From positions 6,619,470 through 6,683,469 of the forward strand of contig NZ_CP059557.1 in NCBI RefSeq assembly GCF_022828475.1: a stretch of DNA of 64,000 nt. Direction: 5' to 3'. The notes under the pieces are model-generated. The model did no database searches. It saw only the letters and a program-made list of their open reading frames with translations, and was not told the origin of the DNA. The translations under genes were made by a program, and so were the position numbers. The DNA comes from Saccharopolyspora gloriosae (GTDB lineage: Bacteria > Actinomycetota > Actinomycetes > Mycobacteriales > Pseudonocardiaceae). Of this stretch, positions 8,869 through 18,615 are shown one piece after another (positions within the stretch are counted from its first letter, which is position 1; each line of letters begins with the position of its first letter).

Positions 8869-9817
8869 GTACGGACTGCTCGCGACGGTCCTGCTCGCGG
8901 CGCTGGTGCTGTTCGGCGTGAGCGCGGCGCTGCTGGTGTTCGACGCCCGCGTGAACGGCGCGGACGCGTTGCGCACCGGCGGTTTCGCGGCGGGTTCGGT
9001 GGTCGCGCTCTACGCGCTGTGGCTCAACGATCGGCGCCGCCGCGTCGACGAGGGCAGGCAGCAGCTGGAGGGGGCGCGGACCGACCTCGACCGGGAACGC
9101 ATCGCCGACGAGCGCTTCGCCCGCGCCGTGGAACTGCTCGGGCACGAGGCCGATCAGGTGCGGGTCGGCGCGCTGCACGCCTTGGCGGCGCTGGCCCGCA
9201 GCTCTCCCGGCCACACCCAGACGGTGCTGGACGTCCTGTGCTCTTACCTGCGGCGACCGTTCGCGCATCCGCGCTACGACGGGGGCGAGTGGGAGCGGGA
9301 CGAGCGCAACGCGGCGGACCGCGAGCTCCAGGTGCGGCTGACCGCGCAGCGGCTCATCACCGACCTGCTCCCGCCCGTGGAGGCCGACTCGCCCGCTCAC
9401 GACTTGGACTTCACGAACGCGACGCTGGAGTACTTCGACCTTTCCGGGCGCCGGATCGGCACGTTGGTGGCGCGCTACGCGCGGCTGTTCCACGACAACA
9501 ACTTGAGCCGGTGCGAGGTGACCGGTCCGGTGTGGATGACCCGCGCCACCGTGCACGCGGGCGGCCGGTTCCGCTGCCGGGACGCGGTGTTCCGCGGTCG
9601 CGCCCAGTTCGCCGGGGTCGAGTTCGGCGGGCCGGTCGCGTTCGACCGCTCGGTGTTCCACGGCGTGGCCGATTTCTACGGCGCGGCGCTGCACTCCGAG
9701 GTGAGCTTCGCGGACTGCCGCTTCGAGGACGCGGCGAAGTTCAGCGACGCCACCTGCAAGGACACCGATCTGGACGCGCTGTTGAGCACGGCCGCCGTCC
9801 GGCCCGCGCCGCAGTAG
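8861..9817 (+). CDS. membrane-anchored pentapeptide-repeat-like protein (paralogue 2)
   Basis: 318 residues, sharing long near-identical blocks with the preceding protein: GADALRTGG, AAGSVVALYALWLNDRRRR, RFARAVELLGHEADQVRVGA and QTVLDVLCSYLRRPF. It is therefore a tandem duplicate. It has the same architecture of two N-terminal hydrophobic segments, a shorter coiled coil and a C-terminal five-residue-periodic region (VFRGRAQFAGVEFGGPVAF). Its ATG lies inside the end of the upstream gene (ATGCGTAA), implying translational coupling and possibly a hetero-oligomer. Function unknown. Confidence 0.75.
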   Translation: MRKYGLLATVLLAALVLFGVSAALLVFDARVNGADALRTGGFAAGSVVALYALWLNDRRRRVDEGRQQLEGARTDLDRERIADERFARAVELLGHEADQVRVGALHALAALARSSPGHTQTVLDVLCSYLRRPFAHPRYDGGEWERDERNAADRELQVRLTAQRLITDLLPPVEADSPAHDLDFTNATLEYFDLSGRRIGTLVARYARLFHDNNLSRCEVTGPVWMTRATVHAGGRFRCRDAVFRGRAQFAGVEFGGPVAFDRSVFHGVADFYGAALHSEVSFADCRFEDAAKFSDATCKDTDLDALLSTAAVRPAPQ

Positions 9818-10289
9818 CAGCGCAGCACGGCTACCAGCGCGAAGCGGAACACGGCTCCGGTCGTTCCGGAGGGAGCCTCGCGATGGACGAGGGCACTGCC
9901 CGGCCGAAGCGGGCGATCCGCGCTACGACGCGCGCCACGTGGTCGGCCTGCGTCGACGGACCGCGCCGGAACTGATCACGGCTCCGGGCAAGTGCTCGGC
10001 CGGAACGTGCCGCGCGGCCCCGCATCCGGAGTCGCCCGCGCGGTGCCGGAGTTCGCCCGGCCGGTGCGGCGCCGAGCGAGCATCGCGCCTGGTCAGCGCA
10101 ATGTGCACATTGTTCTCGGCCAGGGCGGGAATTGTCCCGTCGGCCACGACGTGATCGTGCCCAATGTTGGTTGGAAGCGCCGCCCCGACCGTGCCTAGCG
10201 TGATCGACGTGCGGCGCTCCAGGGGTGAGCGCCGAAATCGAACGGCCGATCGCCGAATTCGAGATCGGCCCGAACGGGGAGGAATTCTC
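9818..10289. other. intergenic region with a 14-bp palindrome
   Basis: About 470 bases upstream of the small secreted protein gene. No convincing gene is visible. CAATGTGCACATTG at 10099-10112 is a perfect palindrome, and a related CCAATGTTGG lies near 10160, so this is a plausible operator region. Confidence 0.35.
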
Positions 10290-10643
10290 ATGCGCTCGAA
10301 GGCATTCCGCCTCATCGCCGGAACCACCGCGGGCACCGCCGCCTGCATGGCGCTGCTCGTCGCGCCCGCCTCGGCCGCACCGGATGTGACCGCCAAGGCC
10401 GACCACGGCTACTCGGTGACGTGCAAGGGCGGCAAGGCGAACCTGTCCTGGTCCACCGGCGCCACCAACACCCGCGTCTACTACAACAACCACTGCTCGA
10501 CCACCGCGAAGGTCTCGGTGCAACTGGCCGACGCGGAGAACACCTGGCTGGAGTGCCTGTCCATGCCGGCGGGCAAGAAGAGCAGCAAGGAGTTCAACCA
10601 CGGCCTCAGCGGCTCCATCCAGAAGATGATCAAGGGCTGCTGA
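10290..10643 (+). CDS. small secreted protein with four cysteines
   Basis: 117 residues. A classical signal peptide (MRSKAFRLIAGTTAG, hydrophobic core, then APASAAP with cleavage likely after ASA) precedes a mature part of about 85 residues containing four Cys, in VTCKG, NHCST, LECLS and the final KGC. Two disulfides are likely. The start is well supported by GGGGAGGAA seven bases upstream. I recognise no family; it resembles the short secreted proteins of unknown function found in Pseudonocardiaceae. Its terminator hairpin has been split by the insertion sequence that follows. Confidence 0.75.
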   Translation: MRSKAFRLIAGTTAGTAACMALLVAPASAAPDVTAKADHGYSVTCKGGKANLSWSTGATNTRVYYNNHCSTTAKVSVQLADAENTWLECLSMPAGKKSSKEFNHGLSGSIQKMIKGC

Positions 10644-10729
10644 GCCGCCTCCCGGATGCCCCGTTCGCCCGTGAACTGGTCCCCGGTGGTTGGACTGGAA
10701 AGTCAGTTCCAGCTACCGGGGAGTGGTTC

Positions 10730-11224
10730 GTGTATCCGCATAGTTCGTTGTCGCGGGAGCAGCGTGAGGCCGCTGTGGTGTTGTTCGGGGCTGGTCATGG
10801 GGCGGTGTCGGCTGCGGCCCGGTTGGGGGTGTCGGCTTCGGCGGTGAGAACGTTGCGGGATCGATGGTTGTTGCGCGGCCCGGGAGCGTTGATCATGAAA
10901 CCGACCAAACGGTCCTACTCGTTCGAGTTCAAACTCGACGTGGTGCTGCGGTTCGTGGCCGGGCAGGCCACGGCGGCCGAGCTGGCCGCCGAGCATGACC
11001 TGTCGTCACCGAAGCAGGTGAAAAATTGGGCGCGCCAATATCGGCGTGACGGCGAGGATGCGTTGCGCCCCAAGCGGGAAGGCCGCCCACCCCGCGAACC
11101 ACAACCACCACCGGACGGCGAGACGGCCGAACTGGAACGGTTGCGGACGGAGAATCTGCGGTTGTCCGCGGAGAACGCCTACCTAAAAAAACTGCGGGCC
11201 TTGAAGGAACAGGGGCGAGGGTAA
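10730..11224 (+). CDS. IS3-family transposase OrfA (helix-turn-helix protein)
   Basis: 164 residues starting at GTG 10730 with GGGGAG upstream. It contains two helix-turn-helix-like segments (about 10-45 and 60-100: FKLDVVLRFVAGQATAAELA) and ends with a leucine-zipper-like ELERLRTENLRLSAENAYL. This is the usual OrfA of larger IS3-family members and binds the inverted repeats. The run of seven A at 11185-11191, read as CTA AAA AAA CTG, is a classic slippery site leading into orfB. Confidence 0.88.
   Translation: MYPHSSLSREQREAAVVLFGAGHGAVSAAARLGVSASAVRTLRDRWLLRGPGALIMKPTKRSYSFEFKLDVVLRFVAGQATAAELAAEHDLSSPKQVKNWARQYRRDGEDALRPKREGRPPREPQPPPDGETAELERLRTENLRLSAENAYLKKLRALKEQGRG
11185..11191 (+). 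other. A7 programmed -1 frameshift site
   Basis: Seven consecutive A near the end of orfA, the only such run in an otherwise GC-rich element. A one-base backward slip here enters orfB in the correct frame. Confidence 0.8.
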
Positions 11225-12075
11225 AAACCCAGGTCATCGTCACCCTCAAGGCGCACTATCCGCTTGCGGTACTGCTGGAGGTCGCGGGCCTGGCCCGGTC
11301 GACGTTCTTCTATCACCAGGCCCGGCTCGACCGGCCGGACCCGCACGCCCGGCTGAAACAGGCCGTGACCGACGTGTTCCAGCAGGCCCACGGCCGTTAC
11401 GGGCACCGCCGCGTCCACGCCATGCTGCACCGCCACGGCCTGAGACCGGCGAAAAAGACCGTCCTGCACATCATGCGCACCCTCGGCCTGGCCTGCACAG
11501 TCCGCCGCCGACGCCGCTACTCATCCTGGAAGGGCGAGGCCGGCACCACCGCCGGCAACGTCCTGGACCGCGACTTCACCGCCCCGGCACCGAACACCAA
11601 ATGGGTCACCGACATCACCGAACTCCGTGTCGGCACAAGCAAAATCTATCTCTCACCGATCATCGACCTGTTCGACCGCTCCGTCGTGTCCTACTCCTGG
11701 AGCACCCGACCCGACACCCACCTGACCAACTCATCACTGACCAAAGCCATCGCCACCCTCAACACCGGCCACACCCCACTCGTGCACACCGACCAAGGCT
11801 TCCACTACCGACACACCTCCTGGCGCCAACTGCTACACGAGGCAAACCTGACACCCTCCATGTCCCGGAAAGCGACCTGCCTCGACAACGCCGTCGCCGA
11901 AAACTTCTTCAGCCACCTCAAAGAAGAACTCTTCCACCACCACAACTACAACACCCCCGACGAGTTCACCACCGCCCTCGAGAACTACCTCGACTGGTAC
12001 AACACCACCCGCATCTCCACCACACTGAAGAACCTCACCCCCACCGAATACCGAGCCCAGGCCCTCACCACCTAG
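11185..12075 (+). CDS. IS3-family transposase OrfB (DDE integrase), expressed by -1 frameshift
   Basis: The frame is open from the A7 slippery site through to the TAG at 12073-12075 and lies exactly one base behind orfA, so an OrfAB fusion of about 448 residues can be made by -1 slippage. It has the HTH_21 region (HGRYGHRRVHAMLHRHGL) and the rve integrase core. The catalytic residues are D in WVTDITEL, D in VHTDQGFHY and E in NFFSHLKEEL. An independent start such as ATG 11365 would lose the N-terminal part. It catalyses cut-and-circularise transposition. Confidence 0.88.
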   Translation, partial: KKTAGLEGTGARVKTQVIVTLKAHYPLAVLLEVAGLARSTFFYHQARLDRPDPHARLKQAVTDVFQQAHGRYGHRRVHAMLHRHGLRPAKKTVLHIMRTLGLACTVRRRRRYSSWKGEAGTTAGNVLDRDFTAPAPNTKWVTDITELRVGTSKIYLSPIIDLFDRSVVSYSWSTRPDTHLTNSSLTKAIATLNTGHTPLVHTDQGFHYRHTSWRQLLHEANLTPSMSRKATCLDNAVAENFFSHLKEELFHHHNYNTPDEFTTALENYLDWYNTTRISTTLKNLTPTEYRAQALTT

Positions 12076-12157
12076 CCTTCACTCACCCAGTCCAACAAAC
12101 AGGGACCACTTCACCGCTCCCGCTGGGCGGACGGGGCATTCGTCGTGCGGGGGCGCG

Positions 12158-12685
12158 TTACTCGGCGGCGCTCTGGCTGATCTGGGTGGCGATCAGCACG
12201 TCGCCCTTGATCGGCTCGTCGGCGGGCCAGGTGGCGGCCTCGTGCGCGGCCGGGCCGTCCGGGATGCCGGGGAGGTCGAACTCGACGGCGGTGGGCACGG
12301 CCGGGTTGGCCGGAGCGTCGACCTTCTGCAGGATCCGGGAGATCCCGAACAGGCTCCCGTCCACGCTCACCGGTTTCTCCGGGGTGTGGTCCACCTGGAC
12401 CTCAACGCCCGGAATCTTGTCGGCGCCGTTGAAGAAGGCGAAGTCGGCGGAGCCGCCTTCCAGCTTGCAGTTGGTGTGCGGGCTCGCGGCGGTGTACTTG
12501 ACCAGGAACGCCTCGTACTCGCCCGGTTCGGCGAGGTCCCTGGTCACTTCGATGTTCAAGTCGTCGCTGGTGCACAGCGTGTCGCTGGGGTTCGCCAGCG
12601 CGGAACCGGCGGCCAATGTGGACAGGCCGAGGGCGAGGCCCGCGACGGCGGTGGCGGCGATGGTGCGGCGGAGCTTCGCGGTCAT
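12158..12685 (-). CDS. secreted DUF4232 protein
   Basis: 175 residues. A signal peptide (MTAKLRRTIAATAVAG, then a hydrophobic stretch ending SALA) precedes one DUF4232 domain: DTLCTSDDLNIEV near its start, HTNCKLEGGSADF in the middle and a hydrophobic C-terminal strand. Unlike the relative at 3247-3903 it has no lipobox Cys, so it is probably released or wall-associated. The ATG at 12685 has AAGGAG seven bases upstream. Function unknown. It converges on the right end of the IS3 element. Confidence 0.85.
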   Translation of the reverse strand: MTAKLRRTIAATAVAGLALGLSTLAAGSALANPSDTLCTSDDLNIEVTRDLAEPGEYEAFLVKYTAASPHTNCKLEGGSADFAFFNGADKIPGVEVQVDHTPEKPVSVDGSLFGISRILQKVDAPANPAVPTAVEFDLPGIPDGPAAHEAATWPADEPIKGDVLIATQISQSAAE

Positions 12686-12844
12686 GGTCCGTCTCCTTGC
12701 TCGATCGGCTTCTTGATCTCCAAGACGCGCGGGGTCCACGCCGGGTGCTCGGGTATGCGATGAGCCACAGAAGAGCAACGCCGACCGGTCAGCGACGTTC
12801 TACACGCACACACCGGTACGGGGGCGGGGGGCGCGCCGGTGTGG

Positions 12845-12884
12845 GAGCGGGGGCGCACCGGGTGTGGGCGGTGCGCCCCCGCTC
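12845..12884 (-). terminator. terminator-like hairpin after the small Cys-rich gene pair
   Basis: A 16-bp perfect stem (12845-12860 with 12869-12884) around an 8-base loop, 108 bases beyond the stop at 12992 on the minus strand. The rest of 12686-12991 holds no recognisable gene. Confidence 0.65.
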
Positions 12885-12991
12885 GGCCTCCCGCGCGCGG
12901 TCCGCCGGGTCGGGGTACCGACGTCGCGACGGCAGGAGGCCGTTCCGGATTCGAGGCGGGAAGGGGAGGGGACCGCTCGAACCCGGAAGTC

Positions 12992-13222
12992 TCAGCCGAA
13001 CAGGCCCGGTTCCGGCTTGGGAAGTTCGCCGCGCAGCACGGAGTTGCAGGCTCCGCAGGTCGGCGCGAACACCCAGTCCGATTCGGAGGGTTCCGCCGCG
13101 AGCTCGATCTCGGCGCCGCACACCGAGGTGGCGGTGGACTGGCCGCACCACCGGCGGCCCCGGAAGGCGTGCCGCACGGAATCGCCACCAGGGCGCCAGA
13201 AGTGCCGATCCGAGTCAGCCAT
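12992..13222 (-). CDS. small Cys-rich protein (zinc-finger-like)
   Basis: 76 residues starting at ATG 13222 (MADSDRHFW), which overlaps the stop of the preceding 66-residue gene by 8 bases (ATGGCTGA). Cys residues in RRWCGQS, TSVCGAEIE and FAPTCGACNSVL could coordinate a metal. Such pairs are found next to XRE/DUF397 regulators in Saccharopolyspora-like genomes and are sometimes labelled zinc-finger proteins. No enzymatic motif is seen; a role with the divergent regulator is inference from position. Confidence 0.65.
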   Translation of the reverse strand: MADSDRHFWRPGGDSVRHAFRGRRWCGQSTATSVCGAEIELAAEPSESDWVFAPTCGACNSVLRGELPKPEPGLFG

Positions 13223-13415
13223 CGGACACCGCCGCGCAGTCCCGGCAGGCGTCGCGGTCGAAGGTCCCGTCCGGCGAAGCACCGCGCCGCAGGTGCAACG
13301 GCCCGTAGACGAAGGCCCCGCAGATCGCGGGCAACGCACCGCCGTCCGTCCGCCGCACCACGTGCCACCGCGAATCCACCGGCCCGCACGACGCGACCCA
13401 GATCAAGCGCTCCAT
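13215..13415 (-). CDS. small Cys-rich protein, first gene of a coupled pair
   Basis: 66 residues, MERLIWVAS start. The ATG at 13415 has an almost perfect ribosome site (GGAGGTGAT five bases upstream), strong evidence that this tiny gene is real. Cys residues occur in VASCGPVD, PAICGAF and ACRDCAAV; RWHVVRR and YGPLHLRRG are basic. It is translationally coupled to the next gene and divergent from the XRE regulator across an AT-rich promoter region. Function unknown. Confidence 0.7.
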   Translation of the reverse strand: MERLIWVASCGPVDSRWHVVRRTDGGALPAICGAFVYGPLHLRRGASPDGTFDRDACRDCAAVSDG

Positions 13416-13435
13416 CGGATCACCTCCAGTGCGAG

Positions 13436-13555
13436 CGTGAACCCCTAATTGATTCAGTAACTGACACTGTCAGAACTTATTTCTGATTTTGTCATTGATC
13501 AAGAGCCCCTTTCGAGTGATCCACCTGGTGCGTGAGTGATCGTTAGGGTTGGCGC
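13436..13555. promoter_or_regulatory. AT-rich divergent promoter with an inverted-repeat operator
   Basis: An AT-rich island in very GC-rich DNA. CTGACA-C-TGTCAG at 13461-13473 is a perfect inverted repeat, and TTGAT/ATCAA sequences flank it. TAGGGT at 13544-13549 lies six bases before the regulator ATG (leaderless -10). It is a likely binding site for the XRE protein and controls both directions. Confidence 0.6.
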
Positions 13556-14410
13556 ATGTCGACAGCTCGCCGCAGGCAACTAGGTTCTTGGCTGGTCAAA
13601 TTGCGTAAGCAGGCCGGTTGCGACGTAGCGGAGGCGAGCCGTGCGCTCGGCTGCTCGGAATCCAAGATCCGCCACGTCGAGGCAGGCCGTTCCAAGGTCA
13701 AGAAAGCTGAGCTCGCACTGCTGGTGGAGCGCTACGAGGCGTCCGCCGAAGTCCGTGCACAGCTGGAGAAAACCCGGCTGCACACGGAAGAGCGCGGCTG
13801 GTGGGAGTCCTACCGGGTGCCGGAGTGGTTCGCGCCGTTCGTCGACTTCGAATCGTTCGCGACGGAGGCGGCCAACTTCGAGCTCGATCTGATTCCCGGC
13901 CTGCTTCAAACCGAGCGCTATGCGTACGAGATCCATCGCGCCGGTCGGTACACCACCAATCCGCAGGACATCGCTCGCCGGGTCAAGGCTCGCGTCGAGC
14001 GGCAGAAGCGCCTGGTGGACGAGACACCGATCCAGCTCAGAGCGGTGATCAACGAAGCCGCACTGCAACGCGTGGTGGGAAGCCACGACGTGATGGCCGA
14101 ACAACTTCAACAGGTCGCGGAGTTCTGCGACCTACCGAACGTCATCGTTCAGGTCCTCCCGTACGAAGCAGGAGCGCACGCATCTCCCAGCGGATCGTTC
14201 ATCGTGCTGTCCTTCGAACATCCCGAAGACGAAGCGATCGGGTTCCTCGACACTCCGCTGGGCGGCCACATCGTCGACAGCGCCGAGGACGTGAGCGCAC
14301 TGCGATACGTGTTCGACGAACTGCGCTCCAACTCGCTGCCCGTCGCTGCGACACTGGAACGGGTGACCGCTGCGCGGGACGCCCACCAGTGCCAGCACGG
14401 AAAGGTGTGA
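13556..14410 (+). CDS. XRE-family regulator with DUF5753 domain (WhiJ-like)
   Basis: 284 residues. An N-terminal helix-turn-helix (about 8-60: LGSWLVKLRKQAG, CSESKIRHVEAG) is followed by a DUF5753 domain (about 90-270) with the markers ELDLIPGLLQTERYA, then VQVLPYEAG and GSFIVLSF. This is the large actinomycete family that includes WhiJ-type developmental regulators, nearly always paired with small DUF397 proteins that are thought to modulate it. Here its stop overlaps the start of the first DUF397 gene (GTGA). Transcription appears leaderless. Confidence 0.9.
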   Translation: MSTARRRQLGSWLVKLRKQAGCDVAEASRALGCSESKIRHVEAGRSKVKKAELALLVERYEASAEVRAQLEKTRLHTEERGWWESYRVPEWFAPFVDFESFATEAANFELDLIPGLLQTERYAYEIHRAGRYTTNPQDIARRVKARVERQKRLVDETPIQLRAVINEAALQRVVGSHDVMAEQLQQVAEFCDLPNVIVQVLPYEAGAHASPSGSFIVLSFEHPEDEAIGFLDTPLGGHIVDSAEDVSALRYVFDELRSNSLPVAATLERVTAARDAHQCQHGKV

Positions 14411-14607
14411 CAGTGGATCTTCACGACACGAAGTGGCGCAAATCCTCCCGGTCGAACTCCGGAGGCAACTGCGTGGAAGTGGCGATCACCCGAACCTCGG
14501 TCGGACTGCGCGACACCAAGAATCGAGCCGCAGGCCACCTCGCCACCGGCCAAACCCAGTGGACCGCGTTCCTCACGGCCATCAAATCCGGTCGCTACGA
14601 GCGCTGA
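14407..14607 (+). CDS. DUF397 protein (first copy)
   Basis: 66 residues, GTG at 14407 overlapping the regulator stop (a second GTG at 14413 is possible). It shows the DUF397 pattern: W-x-K-S-S-R-S near the start, NCVEVA, LRDTKNRAAGHL and a final W-x-x-F with IKSGRYER. DUF397 proteins act with adjacent XRE/DUF5753 regulators, probably by direct contact. The coupled start argues for matched production. Confidence 0.88.
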   Translation: MTVDLHDTKWRKSSRSNSGGNCVEVAITRTSVGLRDTKNRAAGHLATGQTQWTAFLTAIKSGRYER

Positions 14608-14657
14608 TCACGCGACACCTGGAAAAGCCCGCATTAAACCGAAATCGGAGCCAATCG

Positions 14658-14891
14658 ATGGAGACGCGTCCTCTCGCCAGTACGGATTCGACGACCGTTA
14701 CGCCGCCGATCAGCGGCTGGCGAACCAGCACTCGGACCTCCGCCACGCAGACCTGCATCGAAGTAGGCGGGGCACCGGGGATCGCCGGCATCCGCGACTC
14801 CAAGGAACGAGACGGGCCGGTGCTGGCGATTCCTCGCGCTCGCTGGCAGGAATTCCTCGAACAGCTCAAATCCGGTGGCCGGCGAAGCTGA
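14658..14891 (+). CDS. DUF397 protein (second copy, divergent)
   Basis: 77 residues with an extended N-terminal region (METRPLASTDSTT) before the core SGWRTSTRTS, TCIEVGG, IRDSKERDGPVLAI and WQEFLEQLKSG. GGAG nine bases before the ATG at 14658 supports the start. It is clearly less like the other copies, suggesting an older duplication or a different partner. Confidence 0.8.
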   Translation: METRPLASTDSTTVTPPISGWRTSTRTSATQTCIEVGGAPGIAGIRDSKERDGPVLAIPRARWQEFLEQLKSGGRRS

Positions 14892-14916
14892 AATCCCGCA
14901 ACCGAGGCGGCGCAGC

Positions 14917-15110
14917 ATGAAACCGATTCCCACCGGCTAGCGCAAATCGAGCCGTTCGCATCAGGTCTCCAACTGCGTCAAAGTCGGCCGGATCGCAGTC
15001 GGCACCGCCGGGCGCGACACCGAGGACCGCAAGACCGGGCATATATCGATCAACCCGACCGGTGGTCAAGGTCCCTCTCAGCTATCAAGTTCGGCCGCTG
15101 CCACCGCTGA
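14917..15110 (+). pseudogene. decayed DUF397 gene (third copy)
   Basis: Reading from ATG 14917 gives the DUF397 pattern interrupted by a stop: PTG then TAG where the family has Trp (TGG to TAG), followed by RKSSRSHQVSNCVKVG, RDTEDRKTGH and PTGG. A frameshift near 15070-15080 puts the end (LSAIKFGRCHR) in another frame. One nonsense mutation plus one indel make it a pseudogene, flanked by two intact copies. Confidence 0.8.
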
Positions 15111-15183
15111 TGTGAAACAGCCTGGTTCACCCGGATCGCGATCACCCTCATCGCGAACGCATCGAAGATGTGAAGGAGGTTCG

Positions 15184-15381
15184 ATGACCACATCGATACC
15201 GGACGGATGGCACAAGTCCAGCAAATCGGGTCAGCAGACCAACTGCGTTGAGGTCGGCCACGTAGCCGAGGGCGCGGCGGTACGCGATACGAAGCACCGC
15301 GCCGCCGGGCACTTCATAGCCACTGGCGACCAGTGGTCCGCATTCGTCTTAGCGATCAAGACCGGTCGCTACGAGCGCTGA
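15184..15381 (+). CDS. DUF397 protein (fourth copy)
   Basis: 65 residues, ATG at 15184 with GAAGGAGG six bases upstream. The core is intact: DGWHKSSKSGQQTNCVEVG, AAVRDTKHRAAGHF and WSAFVLAIKTGRYER. The C-terminal half is very close to the first copy. A terminator hairpin shared with purL follows immediately. Confidence 0.88.
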   Translation: MTTSIPDGWHKSSKSGQQTNCVEVGHVAEGAAVRDTKHRAAGHFIATGDQWSAFVLAIKTGRYER

Positions 15382-15387
15382 ACCAAA

Positions 15388-15428
15388 AACGGCCCGTTCT
15401 CCCGCCGGAGCGGTGAGAACGGGCCGTT
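15388..15428. terminator. bidirectional terminator of the GAACGG family
   Basis: A perfect 14-bp stem (15388-15401 with 15415-15428) lies between the DUF397 stop (15381) and the convergent purL stop (15441). The stem sequence GGCCCGTTCTC belongs to the same dispersed family as the hairpins near 7561, 38308 and 44267. Confidence 0.75.
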
Positions 15429-15440
15429 CCGCTTGCTGTG

Positions 15441-17797
<2,357 letters not shown>

Positions 17798-17801
<4 letters not shown>

Positions 17802-18475
17802 GCTGCCACCAGTACGTCGAGAACGGACAGGAACATGCCGAGACCGTCGTCGGTGGGACCGGTCAACGGATCGATGGCGTGCTCGGGGTGCGGCATGAGC
17901 CCCGCGACCCGGCCGCGGGCGTCGGTGATGCCCGCGATCCCGCGCAGCGAACCGTTCGGGTCGTCCCCGGAGTAGCGGAACAGCACGCGGCCTTCACCCT
18001 CGAGCTCGTCCAGCACGGCCTCGTCGGCCATGTAGGCGCCTTCGCCGGACTTCAACGGCACCAGCAGCTCAGCGCCCTGGTCGTAGCGGGACGTCCACGC
18101 GGAGGTGTTGTTCTCCACCTTGAGCCACTGGTCGCGGCACACGAAGTGCAGCGCCGAGTTCCGGGTCAGCGCACCCGGCAGCAGGCCGGCCTCGCAGAGG
18201 ATCTGGAAGCCGTTGCAGATGCCGAGCACCGGCATGCCCTGCCCGGCCGCGCGCACCACCTCGCCCATCACCGGGGCGAACTTCGCGATGGCGCCGCAGC
18301 GCAGGTAGTCCCCGTAGGAGAACCCGCCGGGCACGATCACCGCGTCCACGCCGCGCAGATCCGCGTCGGCGTGCCACAGCGGGACCGCTTCGGCACCCGC
18401 TCGGCGCGCGGCGCGCTGCGCGTCCACGTCGTCGAGCGTGCCGGGGAAGGTGATGACGCCGATCTTCGGGCTCAT
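17798..18475 (-). CDS. purQ: phosphoribosylformylglycinamidine synthase glutaminase subunit
   Basis: 225 residues. A class I glutamine amidotransferase with catalytic Cys in GICNGFQIL (about 97-105) and His/Glu in MPHPEHA near the C-terminus; [12 protein letters not shown] is characteristic of PurQ. It releases ammonia for PurL. The ATG at 18475 shares ATGA with the stop of a 47-codon ORF lying between purS and purQ. Confidence 0.97.
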
Positions 18476-18615
18476 GCCGGTACCGCCTCTCCGCGATTCA
18501 CAGTGGTGGTTGCGCCCGGCTGAACCTCGCGTTTCGCGGTTTCTCGTGGCCGGCTTGCGTCACGTTCCCCTGAGGTGCGGTTACGCAGGACTGAAGTGGG
18601 CCCGAAATCGCTCAT
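18472..18615 (-). CDS. 47-residue ORF bridging purS and purQ
   Basis: This ORF starts at ATG 18615 inside the purS stop (ATGA) and ends with a TGA that overlaps the purQ ATG (ATGA), so it is exactly coupled at both ends. The product is small and hydrophilic ([18 protein letters not shown]..., ending RGEAVPA), with no membrane segment or known motif. Its third codon positions are far less GC-rich than those of purQ or purS. That argues either that it is recent or that only the act of translating it matters, carrying ribosomes from purS to purQ. It could also be chance. Confidence 0.5.
   Translation of the reverse strand: MSDFGPTSVLRNRTSGERDASRPRETAKREVQPGATTTVNRGEAVPA

Larger units (their letters stand above)
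10672..12113 (+). mobile_element. IS3-family insertion sequence (probably IS150-like)
   Basis: About 1442 bp. The ends are imperfect inverted repeats of about 27 bp (left TGAACTGGTCCCC..., right complement TGAAGTGGTCCCT..., both continuing to GTTGGACTGG), start TG and end CA, and are flanked by a 3-bp direct repeat CCG (10669-10671 and 12114-12116). Inside lie overlapping orfA and orfB joined by a probable -1 frameshift, the IS3-family arrangement. All catalytic residues appear intact, so it may still be active. Confidence 0.9.
10656..12139. terminator. terminator hairpin split by an insertion sequence
   Basis: Left arm 10656-10670 (ATGCCCCGTTCGCCC) and right arm 12125-12139 are complementary over 15 positions with one G-U pair. 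Removing the IS and one copy of the CCG duplication leaves them separated by a 9-base loop. The arm sequence belongs to the same dispersed family seen at other gene ends. Confidence 0.75.

Noticed and set aside
9883-9975. 30-codon ORF with GGAGGG upstream, after the second pentapeptide-like gene
   Set aside because: Arg/Thr-rich with no recognisable feature and no coupling; a chance ribosome-like site is common in this GC content.
10164-10289. Upstream extension of the small secreted protein gene
   Set aside because: The signal peptide and GGGGAGGAA site clearly place the start at 10290.
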